Shown here: positions 43,193 to 51,318 of the stretch, piece by piece | Layout of the letters: the number at the start of each line of letters is the position of its first letter | Position numbering within the stretch: position 1 is the first letter of the stretch | Source: DYHD01 sp037445375 | GTDB lineage: Bacteria; Nitrospirota; Thermodesulfovibrionia; Thermodesulfovibrionales; Dissulfurispiraceae | DNA length: 64,000 bases | Direction of reading: 5' to 3' | NCBI GenBank assembly: GCA_037445375.1 | Contig: JBBIKS010000007.1 | Coordinates: forward strand, 22,140 to 86,139 | Notes under the pieces: generated by a model | Databases searched by the model: none | What the model saw: only the letters and a program-made list of their open reading frames with translations | What the model was told of the DNA's origin: nothing | Translations under genes and position numbers: made by a program

Positions 43193-46135
43193 TTATTGAA
43201 GCTCTGAATTTAGTGCCTTATGTAGAACCTCACTGAATTCCTTGATTTTATATGGTTTTAAAACAACGCCGCTAAACCCGAAATCTTTGTAGAAAGACAT
43301 GATAGGATCATTGTAATATCCGCTTGAGACTATTGCCTTCACTTTTGGGTCATATTGAAGCAGAATGGTCATGAGGTCTCTGCCTCCCATTGCACCTGGT
43401 ATAGTTAAGTCCATGATAATTGCATCAAAAGGCTTCCCGTCTTCCATTGCATTTTTATATAGCCTCAAAGCTTCTTCTCCGTCTTTGCTACCTACTGCCT
43501 CGTATCCAAGATGTTCTAATAATTCATTAGCTACATCTCTTATAATTTCCTCGTCATCCATAATAAGAATCTTACCCTTGCCCTTCATTATTTCTTGATT
43601 TTTATTTTCGATTCGAGATAATATCTCTTCAGCTGCAGGCAGATAAACTTGAAATGTAGTCCCTTCATTCAGCTTTGAATGGACGCTGATATGTCCATTA
43701 TGGTTTTTTACGATTGAGTAAGCCACTGCAAGACCAAGTCCGCTTCCCTTCTTTTTAGTAGTAAAATAAGGGTCAAATATCTTATTAAGATTATCACTAT
43801 GGATGCCTATTCCATGATCCTGCACCGAGATAAGTACATACCTGCCTTCATTAATCGGCAAATTATCAGCTTTGCGAATTACAGCATTTTCTATTTTTAT
43901 ATTAATAATGCCGCCATCAGGCATAGACTGAGAGGCATTTATAATAAGATTATTGATTACACGACTCATCTGTCCTTCATCTACTTCTATTGGAGCTATC
44001 CCTTCAGTAATTGAGAATTCGCACTTTACATTTGCTCCCCTTAAAGAAAAACTTACAGAATCCCTGACAATCTGTTCAATTGAGGATGCCATTTTTACAG
44101 GAACCCCACCCCTTGAAAAAGTGAGCAATTGCTGTGTCAAATCCTTAGACCGTTCAATTGCCTTTTCCGCAACTTCAAGCCTGGTAAAAGATTTATGATC
44201 ACTACCTATAAATATCTTTGCGAGACCGATATTGCCAAGGATACCTGTCAGCAGATTATTAAAATCATGAGCGATACCCCCTGCAAGCAAACCCAATGAT
44301 TCAAGTTTATCCGCCTTTAAAATCTCATCTTCTAATCGGCTTTGTTCTGTAACATCCCTGAATGCCAGCACCATACCTATAACTGCGCTATCCCTATCCT
44401 TAACCGGCATTATGCTTAATAGTATAATTTTCTTAACGCCATCTCTGGCAATAAGGATATTCTTGCCAAAAAATTTAGTTGTCATATTCATTTCCATTAT
44501 CTTGGTTATTAAGTTCTCAGAGTGATTTTCTGCCTTCATATCACTAATGTGAACAACCTGCTCAATAGATTTGCCTAATGCTTCATTTTGCAGCCAGCCA
44601 ATTATGTTTTCCGCTACTTTATTCATCAAAATGACTCTGCCCTCGATATCGGTAGAAATAACCCCCTCGCCTATTGATCTCAGGGTTACTGCAAGGAGTT
44701 CTTTTTCTTCAAAGAGGGCTTTTTCAGCATGTTTTCTTTTGCTGATATCACGCAAGAAGGCAAAAAAATACTCCTCCCCGCCGTATTGTAATAATGAAGC
44801 TGTTACATCGGCAGGAAATATTTCACCATTAGCTTTTTTAAACATATTTGTAAAACTTAAAAAGCCATACAATTTGAGCTTTGCAATTGTTGCAAAGAAT
44901 TCCTCCTCGTTATAATTAACATCCAGATTATATAAATGCTTGTGAATTAAATCTTCCCTTTCATAGCCAAGTAGTTTGCATGCTGCTTCATTAACATACA
45001 GCAGTTTCCCATTAGAATCACCCCAAAAAATAGCATCAGAAGCGTTATCAATGGAAAATTGTGCAATTTTTAGAGTTTCTTCACGGCTCTTAACAGCCCC
45101 TGCCATTTTATTGAAGTTTTGGGCTAACTCGTCTATCTCGGAGTAGGCATTAAAATCAGAAGACTGCAGCAAAGAGCTATATTCGCCATTTGCGAGCATC
45201 TTAGTCTTTTCTTTGAAGAGAACAAGGGGTTTTATCAATCTCCTTGAAAGGGATATAGAGATAAGCATTGCAAACAATATCAAGACAGTGAAGCCAGCAA
45301 TAAGTGGGGTCTTTATTTGATTAATAGGCTCGAAAATATCCTTGGTGGGTTGAGTTATGACTACCAGCCACTTGGTTTTTGGAACTAAAGCTATGCTTCC
45401 AAGTCTCTCTAATTCATTATATTGATATGTATAAGTTCCATCCCTTCCTTCAAATGCCTTTTGTATAAAATCAAGATTTTTTATATTTAACTGTTCTTTA
45501 ACCAATTGAAAGTCCTTATGCGCTATGATTGTACCTGACTGATCCACAACCATAGAATATCCATTATCGCCTAACTTTATTTTTCCTGCTATATTTCTAA
45601 GAGATGATAAGTCAAGATAGCCTACAATGACTCCCTGACCGAAAGGAATCGCAATGACCGTTGTTGGCTGCCCTGTATCAATCGAAATCGAAACAGGCGA
45701 CCAGTTCGCACTATTAGATTTCTTTGTTTCTTTAAAAAAAGGCTGTCCGGACATATCAAAATTAATATAATCGCGATTGTATGGGTATATATTTTTGACT
45801 TTCCCTGCGTTGTCAAGAATCATGATAGTATTGAAGTAAGCATGATTTTCCATAATAGATTCCAAATAAACCTTTATTCTTTCACTGCCTATTGCTAATC
45901 GGCCATTATTAATATCATATATAAGCTGTTGAAGTACATTAATCTGAGCATCGAGAAAGATATCTATTTCTCCTGCAATTGAACGCGCGAGCACCGAATT
46001 TTTATTTGTTACCTCCCGCTTGAGGCTGTCAGTTAAAACATAATATGTCAACAAAGACATGATCATAAGCGGGATAAATATTGTGGCAATGCTGCTAATG
46101 AAAAGCAAGGTTTTTAGGTGATATTTTATTCTCAT
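43193..46135 (-). CDS. Hybrid histidine kinase (Cache-HAMP-PAS-PAS-HK-REC)
   Basis: A 980-residue membrane sensor. In order: transmembrane helix 1 (about 10-32), a periplasmic Cache-type domain (about 40-270), transmembrane helix 2 (about 278-300), HAMP (about 300-352), PAS 1 (about 360-475; FSIDNASDAIFWGDSNG), PAS 2 (about 485-600), and a His-kinase dimerisation domain with phospho-His in GGIAHDFNNLLTG. The ATPase domain has NLIINASQSMPDGG and GSGLGLAVA, and a C-terminal receiver has LIMDDEEII and acceptor Asp in IMDLTIPGAMGG. No output regulator is adjacent; the receiver suggests a phosphorelay. The gene begins 4 bp after a LivK-like binding protein gene. Confidence 0.94.
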   Translation of the reverse strand: MRIKYHLKTLLFISSIATIFIPLMIMSLLTYYVLTDSLKREVTNKNSVLARSIAGEIDIFLDAQINVLQQLIYDINNGRLAIGSERIKVYLESIMENHAYFNTIMILDNAGKVKNIYPYNRDYINFDMSGQPFFKETKKSNSANWSPVSISIDTGQPTTVIAIPFGQGVIVGYLDLSSLRNIAGKIKLGDNGYSMVVDQSGTIIAHKDFQLVKEQLNIKNLDFIQKAFEGRDGTYTYQYNELERLGSIALVPKTKWLVVITQPTKDIFEPINQIKTPLIAGFTVLILFAMLISISLSRRLIKPLVLFKEKTKMLANGEYSSLLQSSDFNAYSEIDELAQNFNKMAGAVKSREETLKIAQFSIDNASDAIFWGDSNGKLLYVNEAACKLLGYEREDLIHKHLYNLDVNYNEEEFFATIAKLKLYGFLSFTNMFKKANGEIFPADVTASLLQYGGEEYFFAFLRDISKRKHAEKALFEEKELLAVTLRSIGEGVISTDIEGRVILMNKVAENIIGWLQNEALGKSIEQVVHISDMKAENHSENLITKIMEMNMTTKFFGKNILIARDGVKKIILLSIMPVKDRDSAVIGMVLAFRDVTEQSRLEDEILKADKLESLGLLAGGIAHDFNNLLTGILGNIGLAKIFIGSDHKSFTRLEVAEKAIERSKDLTQQLLTFSRGGVPVKMASSIEQIVRDSVSFSLRGANVKCEFSITEGIAPIEVDEGQMSRVINNLIINASQSMPDGGIINIKIENAVIRKADNLPINEGRYVLISVQDHGIGIHSDNLNKIFDPYFTTKKKGSGLGLAVAYSIVKNHNGHISVHSKLNEGTTFQVYLPAAEEILSRIENKNQEIMKGKGKILIMDDEEIIRDVANELLEHLGYEAVGSKDGEEALRLYKNAMEDGKPFDAIIMDLTIPGAMGGRDLMTILLQYDPKVKAIVSSGYYNDPIMSFYKDFGFSGVVLKPYKIKEFSEVLHKALNSELQ

Positions 46136-46139
46136 CAGT

Positions 46140-47267
46140 TTATTCTATAGTAACGAATTGATTTTCCTTTATTGTTATAAGAAATGTTTTGTTTTGGACA
46201 TCACCATATTCATTTATCTCGAAATCTCCCTGAAGACCTTTGAACTTTTTCTTTTTAAGGATAAGCTTTTTTAAATCTGCTATGTCTTTAGAATTTTCAA
46301 TTGAAGATAGGATAATATTGATAGCCTCATAGGATTTTACCGCTGCAAAATCAGGTTCACGACCAAACCGTTCGATATAATTTTTCTTAAAGTCAAGGTA
46401 TTGTTGAGTAGCGTCAGCAGGTCTAAATATATGGCTGAATACTACATTTTCGACAGCCTTCCCCCCATGGCTAAGAATATCTATAGTCATACCCCAAAGA
46501 CTTGAAAGGATAGGAGTATGTGAATTAATCTTTCTTATTTGTTGGCATATATGTGAGGTATCTAAGGCATTTGCTATTATGACAATTCCGTGAGGGCGTG
46601 AGGCTAATAATCTGTGGGCTAATCCTGAAAAAGACGTATTCTCGTTAGAATTAAAGGCTATTGTAGATACGACTTCGCCACCTAACCCCTCAAAATCCGA
46701 TTTAAAAGCTGATAACCATTCTTGAGTATAGTCTTGATTGGATGAATCATAGACAGCGGAAATCCTTCTAAGATTCAATTTATGATAGGCAAAGTCGGCA
46801 TTTTTCAGTGCCTCATCTTTTGATGTCGAATTTACTTTAATAAAATAATCATCAATTCCATTGAAAAGAGGACTTGCTACCGTAGGGCTTATCATTACAA
46901 TCTTTTTTTCGTTTATCAGTGGCAAGACAGCCTTTGACATATCACTCGTCATATGTCCAACTATTGCGATAACACCTTGATCTATTAGTTCCCTATCAAC
47001 GCTTACGCTAACTTGAGGGTCATATTTATCATCCTTTACAATTAACTCAATCTTCTGCCCATTGATGCCCCCCTTTTTATTAGCCTCTTCAACGGCAAGC
47101 ATAGCCCCGTTCCTGCCTGATATGCCCAGATCATAATGCCTTCCAGTGAGAGTCCCTGCAAATCCTATTTTTACAGGCTTCTTAGTCTCACATCCCGATA
47201 CAAGGCTTATTGTTAAGATAAATATTGCAATTAGTATGCAACCCATGTTCTTGTTAGATATTGTCAT
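46140..47267 (-). CDS. LivK-like periplasmic binding lipoprotein
   Basis: A 375-residue type I periplasmic binding protein of the branched-chain amino acid/amide family. The signal peptide ends with lipobox VSGC (Cys26). The mature protein begins KIGFAGTLTGRHYDLGISGRNG, has AVEEANKKGGINGQKIELIVKD and VIAVVGHM-like sequence (VIAIVGHMTS), and keeps Ser/Thr ligand contacts. No permease or ATPase genes are nearby; it is cotranscribed with the hybrid kinase. I infer a ligand-presenting role for that kinase. The ligand is unknown. Confidence 0.88.
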   Translation of the reverse strand: MTISNKNMGCILIAIFILTISLVSGCETKKPVKIGFAGTLTGRHYDLGISGRNGAMLAVEEANKKGGINGQKIELIVKDDKYDPQVSVSVDRELIDQGVIAIVGHMTSDMSKAVLPLINEKKIVMISPTVASPLFNGIDDYFIKVNSTSKDEALKNADFAYHKLNLRRISAVYDSSNQDYTQEWLSAFKSDFEGLGGEVVSTIAFNSNENTSFSGLAHRLLASRPHGIVIIANALDTSHICQQIRKINSHTPILSSLWGMTIDILSHGGKAVENVVFSHIFRPADATQQYLDFKKNYIERFGREPDFAAVKSYEAINIILSSIENSKDIADLKKLILKKKKFKGLQGDFEINEYGDVQNKTFLITIKENQFVTIE

Positions 47268-47729
47268 ATCACTTTCCCCTAAATCTTATAAAAATTATAC
47301 TATATTTTTTGCAAATTGAGCTATTCTTGGCAGCAAGATGCCTTGCTTCGAAAGGTTTATGATGACATGATACTAAGTGTTTTATTTTAAATCACTTAAA
47401 TTAGGCACTGTTTTTAATAATTTTAGATGGACAGATAAGCTGACTAAACCGAAATTCTCTCAGTTAAAGTATTTTTTAATACGGTATCATTGAGGGAGAA
47501 AAGGCATTTTTTATGCTCAAAAGTAGTCATCTATGTTTAAACTAACGCCCTCTTTGGAGGTGCACTTTTTCAGGTTAACATTCCGATTAGATGGCAAGAT
47601 TTATTGCAGAGCTTTAGCAAATAAAATAGATTTCAGAAAAATCGTTTAATTTAGGCGGCACAAAAAAAATCAACAACCACCCAAAAGTATATACACTTTT
47701 GGGTGGTTATATGGTATATTTAAAATAAG
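47268..47729. other. Divergent gap with a palindrome before the LuxR gene
   Basis: 460 bp, no gene recognised. It contains a partial GCAAATTGAGCTATT word (47311-47325) and the palindrome listed at 47675-47708. Confidence 0.5.
47675..47708. promoter_or_regulatory. 14-bp palindrome upstream of the LuxR gene
   Basis: AACCACCCAAAAGT (47675-47688) and ACTTTTGGGTGGTT (47695-47708) are perfect reverse complements with a 6-bp spacer, ATATAC. The palindrome is 22-28 bp upstream of the start codon of the LuxR-type regulator, where an autoregulatory operator or an RNA hairpin in the leader would lie. Confidence 0.6.
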
Positions 47730-48347
47730 GTGGATATGCTCAATGAAGTAAATAATAAAACAAATAAAGACGAATCTACTCCGTCTGCTTTTATCTTTTA
47801 TAGTCCACCCACCTCAAGCGCTAAAGAACAAATATTTTATAATCAAGAAGCATGGGGTGTTCTCTCTATACATGAATCTGCTTATGATGAAAATAAGATT
47901 GATTTTACGAAACTATCCTCTATTTGTTCTGACTGGAAGACTTTGGTTGACAATCACTTTTTAGAAAATCCAGATTTAAATCTTGATTCTAGTCCAGAGG
48001 CAATTTATATAGGAATAATTCATAGTTATAGAAGAAGATACGCAGTAAAAGCAGTTGTGCTGTCGAAAAGTACTCTAAAAAAACAAGAGAGAAACTATCT
48101 TTTCATTCTCGAAAGATTTACACCTGAAAATAATAATCTCTTAAAAATAATACGCGACTACCACCTCAGCAAGCGTGAACAAGATATATTGCATCTATTA
48201 GTTAAGGGCTATAGCAACAAAGAAATTGCGTATGAACTTAATTTAAGCTTAAATACGATAAAGACTTATATGAGACTGCTGATGAATAAATTCAATGTCG
48301 GCAACCGCTCAAGCATAATAGCTGATCTCTTGAAAAAAGGAGCGTAG
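47730..48347 (+). CDS. LuxR-family transcriptional regulator
   Basis: A 205-residue regulator. The N-terminal part (about 1-135) has no recognised family and may bind a signal. The C-terminal LuxR helix-turn-helix (about 140-200) is LSKREQDILHLLVKGYSN, followed by KEIAYELNLSLNTIKTYM. The GTG at 47730 is used; an ATG at 47736 with AAGG close by is as likely. It has no receiver domain. A palindrome lies directly upstream, and an IMPase gene starts 7 bp downstream. Confidence 0.88.
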   Translation: MDMLNEVNNKTNKDESTPSAFIFYSPPTSSAKEQIFYNQEAWGVLSIHESAYDENKIDFTKLSSICSDWKTLVDNHFLENPDLNLDSSPEAIYIGIIHSYRRRYAVKAVVLSKSTLKKQERNYLFILERFTPENNNLLKIIRDYHLSKREQDILHLLVKGYSNKEIAYELNLSLNTIKTYMRLLMNKFNVGNRSSIIADLLKKGA

Positions 48348-48354
48348 TTGCAAT

Positions 48355-49140
48355 TTGCACATTGAAACCCTTAGATCAATTGGCAGACAACTTATCTCTC
48401 AAATCAGGGATATCAGACTCAAACCATTCACATCCCATTCCTTAGGCAAAGGGGCTTCTGGAGATAAAACATTTCCCATAGATAAAAAGGCTGAGGATAT
48501 TATTATCAGCCAATTAGAAGCCTTAAAAGAGCCGCTCAATATAGTCTCGGAAGAATATGGATACAAAGAGATATCAGGAGGCGGCAAAAACGTTCTTATA
48601 GATCCCATAGATGGAAGTAAAAATGCTATAACAGGGATTCCATTCTATTGCTCATCAATTGCTGTTGCCGATGATAAGACTATCGGGAGCATTTCTCTTG
48701 CTTATGTGATAAATCTCCTTACAGGAGATGAATTCTGGGCAGAAAGGAGCAAGGGTGCTTTTTTTAATGGCGAGAAAATTTATTCACAGATGGATGACTT
48801 TTTCTATCTTGTGGCTTATGAGGCTCAATTGCCGAAGAGGGATATCCCGAAGATAATCAATTTGCTTTCAGAGGCGAGAAGGACGAGATGTCTTGGTGCA
48901 ACTGCCCTTGACCTTGCTCATGTTGCATACGGCTCTATGAGTGTTTTTGTAAGTCCAGCCCCATCAAGAAGTTTTGATTTTGCTGGCGGATGGCTTCTTA
49001 TAAAGGAATCTGGCGGAGTTTTTACTGATTTCAACGGAAAAGGCATCGAAGATACTCCCATAGGGATACAAAAAAGCGTTACACTTCTTGCGTCAGGCAA
49101 CAAAGGATTACATGACAAAGCGCTTAAACTTCTTAATTGA
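48355..49140 (+). CDS. Inositol monophosphatase-family phosphatase
   Basis: A 261-residue, Mg2+-dependent sugar-phosphate phosphatase fold. First metal ligand pair: IVSEEYG. The main motif is LIDPIDGSKNAITGIPFY (Asp and Ser/Thr metal site), and the C-terminal SFDFAGGWLLIKESGGVF replaces the more usual WDxAAG. CLGATALDLAHVA lies in between. Substrates of this family vary (inositol phosphate, fructose bisphosphate, PAP). It starts with TTG, 7 bp behind the LuxR gene, so the regulator and enzyme are probably one unit. Confidence 0.88.
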   Translation: MHIETLRSIGRQLISQIRDIRLKPFTSHSLGKGASGDKTFPIDKKAEDIIISQLEALKEPLNIVSEEYGYKEISGGGKNVLIDPIDGSKNAITGIPFYCSSIAVADDKTIGSISLAYVINLLTGDEFWAERSKGAFFNGEKIYSQMDDFFYLVAYEAQLPKRDIPKIINLLSEARRTRCLGATALDLAHVAYGSMSVFVSPAPSRSFDFAGGWLLIKESGGVFTDFNGKGIEDTPIGIQKSVTLLASGNKGLHDKALKLLN

Positions 49141-49241
49141 TTTTTCATATGCCTTGCAATCGTTGAGATAATTTCTTATCCCTAAAAAAATTGAATTTTT
49201 ATTTTGAATAAAATATTATCATTACTATATACCTGTGCGGA

Positions 49242-49277
49242 TATAGTTTTTTTTCTTGACAAAGAAAAAAAACTATA
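49242..49277. promoter_or_regulatory. Perfect 16-bp palindrome across the gcvH -35 box
   Basis: TATAGTTTTTTTTCTT (49242-49257) and its reverse complement (49262-49277) flank GACA. The -35 hexamer of the gcvH promoter is at its centre. A GATATAGTTTT word is present at 49240-49250 and again at 49290-49300. Such symmetry at a promoter suggests an operator. Confidence 0.7.
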
Positions 49278-49284
49278 GTTATAA
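49256..49284 (+). promoter_or_regulatory. Sigma-70 promoter for gcvH-lpdA
   Basis: Consensus TTGACA (49256-49261), 17-bp spacer, TTATAA (49279-49284), about 35 bp upstream of the gcvH ATG. It agrees with the bacterial sigma-70 consensus; the upstream IMPase gene ends 115 bp before it. Confidence 0.75.
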
Positions 49285-49318
49285 AACCAGATATAGTTTT
49301 CATTAAAAGGAGGCGCTG

Positions 49319-49705
49319 ATGAATCCAGAAGACCTTAAATATCATAAGGAACATACATGGGTTAAGTTGAAGAAGAAAAAAGCTGTAATCGGCATTACAG
49401 ACTATGCTCAGGATGCCCTCGGCGATATTGTTTATATTGATTTGCCAGAAGTAGATATCTTCGTTGAGGCAAATACTGAAATAGCCGAGATTGAATCTAC
49501 CAAAGCAACTTCAGCGATCATTTCGCCTGTTAGCGGCACCATTGCAGAAATCAATGAAAAACTTATCGACAATCCTGAAATAATAAATGAAGACCCTTAC
49601 GGGAAAGGATGGATTGCAGTAATAGATATGCAGGACGCTTCGGAACTTGACGATTTGATAGATTTTGATGATTACGAAGCATATCTTGAAGAAGAAGCAA
49701 AATGA
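49319..49705 (+). CDS. gcvH: Glycine cleavage system H protein
   Basis: The lipoyl carrier of the glycine cleavage/synthase system, 128 residues. Lipoyl-attachment Lys62 lies in EIESTKATS; the N-terminal KYHKEHTWVKL and GITDYAQDALGDIVYI are standard. AAAGGAGG precedes the ATG. It overlaps lpdA by 4 bp. No gcvT or gcvP genes are in the window. Confidence 0.97.
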   Translation: MNPEDLKYHKEHTWVKLKKKKAVIGITDYAQDALGDIVYIDLPEVDIFVEANTEIAEIESTKATSAIISPVSGTIAEINEKLIDNPEIINEDPYGKGWIAVIDMQDASELDDLIDFDDYEAYLEEEAK

Positions 49706-51084
49706 ACTTAACAATCATTGGGTCTGGTCCCGGAGGGTATGTTGCTGCTTTAAAGGCTGCGCAGCTTGGGGCTAAAGTAAATGTAATAGAATCCGATGAA
49801 GTCGGCGGCACTTGTCTTAATTGGGGGTGCATCCCGACTAAAGCTATTTTAGCCTCAACAGTTGCACTCCGAAAGGCAAAAAGCCTTGAGGATTTCGGCA
49901 TAGATTTGTTAGGCAGTGTTTCTCCTAATCTATCTAAGATAATGGAGAGAAAGGAAAGGATTGTTTCAACACAAGTAAAAGGAATCCGCTCCCTTTTTAA
50001 AAGCCGGAGTGTGAATCTTATTGAAGGAAAGGCTGTATTGCTTTCACCGCACAAGATAGAGGTCAGAAGAAAAGATGGTTCGGCGGAAATTATCGACTCT
50101 GACAAAATTATTATCGCTACAGGATCGAAACCTGCACAATTACCCCTGATGCCTTTTGACGGCGAAAAGATTCTTTCAAGCACAGATGCACTGAAGTTAA
50201 ATACAATACCCAAAAGCCTTTTAATTATAGGGGGGGGAGTAATAGGCTGTGAATTTGCCTTTATTTTCAGTGCATTGGGAACAGATATTACATTGCTTGA
50301 GATAATGCCGAGGGCAATCTCAACAGAGGACCATGAGATATCGGAGATACTCCAAAAGGAATTAAAGAAAAAAAAGATAAAGTTATTGACAGGCATAAAG
50401 ATAGAGAAAGTTGATATTAAACATGATGGCGTTCATGTTTATTTACATAACGGCAAAGAGGTTATAGGGGAAAAACTACTTGTATCGGTTGGCAGGGCGT
50501 TCAATACAAGCGGCATCGGACTCGAAGCATCAGGGGTCAGGAAAGGGCAGAGAGGTGAAATCACTGTAAATGAGAGAATGGAAACTAATGTGCCGGATAT
50601 TTATGCTATTGGAGATGTCGTTGGCGGACCGCTTCTGGCGCATAAGGCATCTGAAGATGGTATGGTTGCCGCATATAATGCCTGTGGAATTGAAAAAAAA
50701 ATTGACTATTCGGTAGTCCCTACAGCAATATTTACTACACCAGAAATTGGTTCTGTTGGACTCAGACAGCATCAGGCAGAAGAAAGGGCAATAGCTGTAA
50801 AAATCGGGCGATTCCAGTTCAGGGCATTGGGCAAAGCTCATGCAATAGGTCAGATAGAAGGGATGTTCAAGATAATTGCCGATGCAAAAACTGATAAGAT
50901 ATTAGGTGTCCATATCATCGGTGCTAATGCTTCTGATCTTATGCATGAGGGTGCTCTTGCTATGAAAACCGGGCTGACTACAAGAGATGTAGCTGGAATG
51001 ATTCATGCTCATCCAACCCTTTCAGAGGGATTTAGGGAGGCAGCAATGGATGTGCATGGCAAAGCTATTCACGCTGTAGTATAG
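49702..51084 (+). CDS. lpdA: Dihydrolipoyl dehydrogenase
   Basis: The flavoprotein that re-oxidises dihydrolipoyl groups (L protein of the glycine system or E3 of 2-oxoacid dehydrogenases). It has 460 residues. FAD fold: IIGSGPGGYVAALKAAQLG. Redox disulfide: Cys38/Cys43 in GGTCLNWGCIPTKA. NAD fold: LIIGGGVIGCEFA. C-terminal active-site HAHPTLSEGFREA carries the conserved His and Glu. Overlap with gcvH (ATGA) makes coupling to the H protein likely. Confidence 0.96.
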   Translation: MNLTIIGSGPGGYVAALKAAQLGAKVNVIESDEVGGTCLNWGCIPTKAILASTVALRKAKSLEDFGIDLLGSVSPNLSKIMERKERIVSTQVKGIRSLFKSRSVNLIEGKAVLLSPHKIEVRRKDGSAEIIDSDKIIIATGSKPAQLPLMPFDGEKILSSTDALKLNTIPKSLLIIGGGVIGCEFAFIFSALGTDITLLEIMPRAISTEDHEISEILQKELKKKKIKLLTGIKIEKVDIKHDGVHVYLHNGKEVIGEKLLVSVGRAFNTSGIGLEASGVRKGQRGEITVNERMETNVPDIYAIGDVVGGPLLAHKASEDGMVAAYNACGIEKKIDYSVVPTAIFTTPEIGSVGLRQHQAEERAIAVKIGRFQFRALGKAHAIGQIEGMFKIIADAKTDKILGVHIIGANASDLMHEGALAMKTGLTTRDVAGMIHAHPTLSEGFREAAMDVHGKAIHAVV

Positions 51085-51172
51085 ATGCCCGATTAAAGCA
51101 CTTCGGGCATGACGATATATAAAACATAGAAGTATAGAAAAAACAAAATAACCATAGTTTATAAACAAACTC
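51085..51172. repeat. Partial MITE-like element
   Basis: A remnant that begins ATGCCCGATTAAAGC and ends TTTATAAACAAACTC (to 51172). The CTTCGGGCATGACG unit (51101-51114) matches the right half of copies 3 and 5, so this is a truncated element directly beside the next copy. Confidence 0.7.
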
Positions 51173-51178
51173 TAAATA

Positions 51179-51298
51179 GAGCCCGTTTATAAAGTCCGAA
51201 TTGTCATGGTGAGCCTGTCGAACCATGAAACAAAAACAAGGTTTTAATTCACCCTTCGACGGGCTCAGGGTGACAAAAAAGTAATTTATAAACAACAC
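51179..51298 (+). repeat. MITE-like element (copy 6)
   Basis: 120 bp from GAGCCCGTTTATAAA (51179) to TTTATAAACAACAC (51298). The interior differs from copies 3 and 5: it has a GTCATGGTGAGCC...GGGCTCAGGGTGAC inverted repeat with ACCATGAA and a CCCTTCGACGGG hairpin. So the family ends carry different fillings. Its right end is about 20 bp before the eno start. Confidence 0.8.
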
Positions 51299-51318
51299 TA
51301 TTTAACCATGGAGGGATT

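Noticed and set aside
49563..50396. 277-codon minus-strand frame opposite gcvH and lpdA
   Set aside because: It is fully antisense to two well-supported overlapping genes with clear motifs; its translation is low-complexity (Ser/Ile/Phe runs) with no family resemblance.
9551..51298. CRISPR array
   Set aside because: The repeats are dispersed singly between genes, palindromic at their ends and not separated by regular unique spacers, and there are no cas genes.
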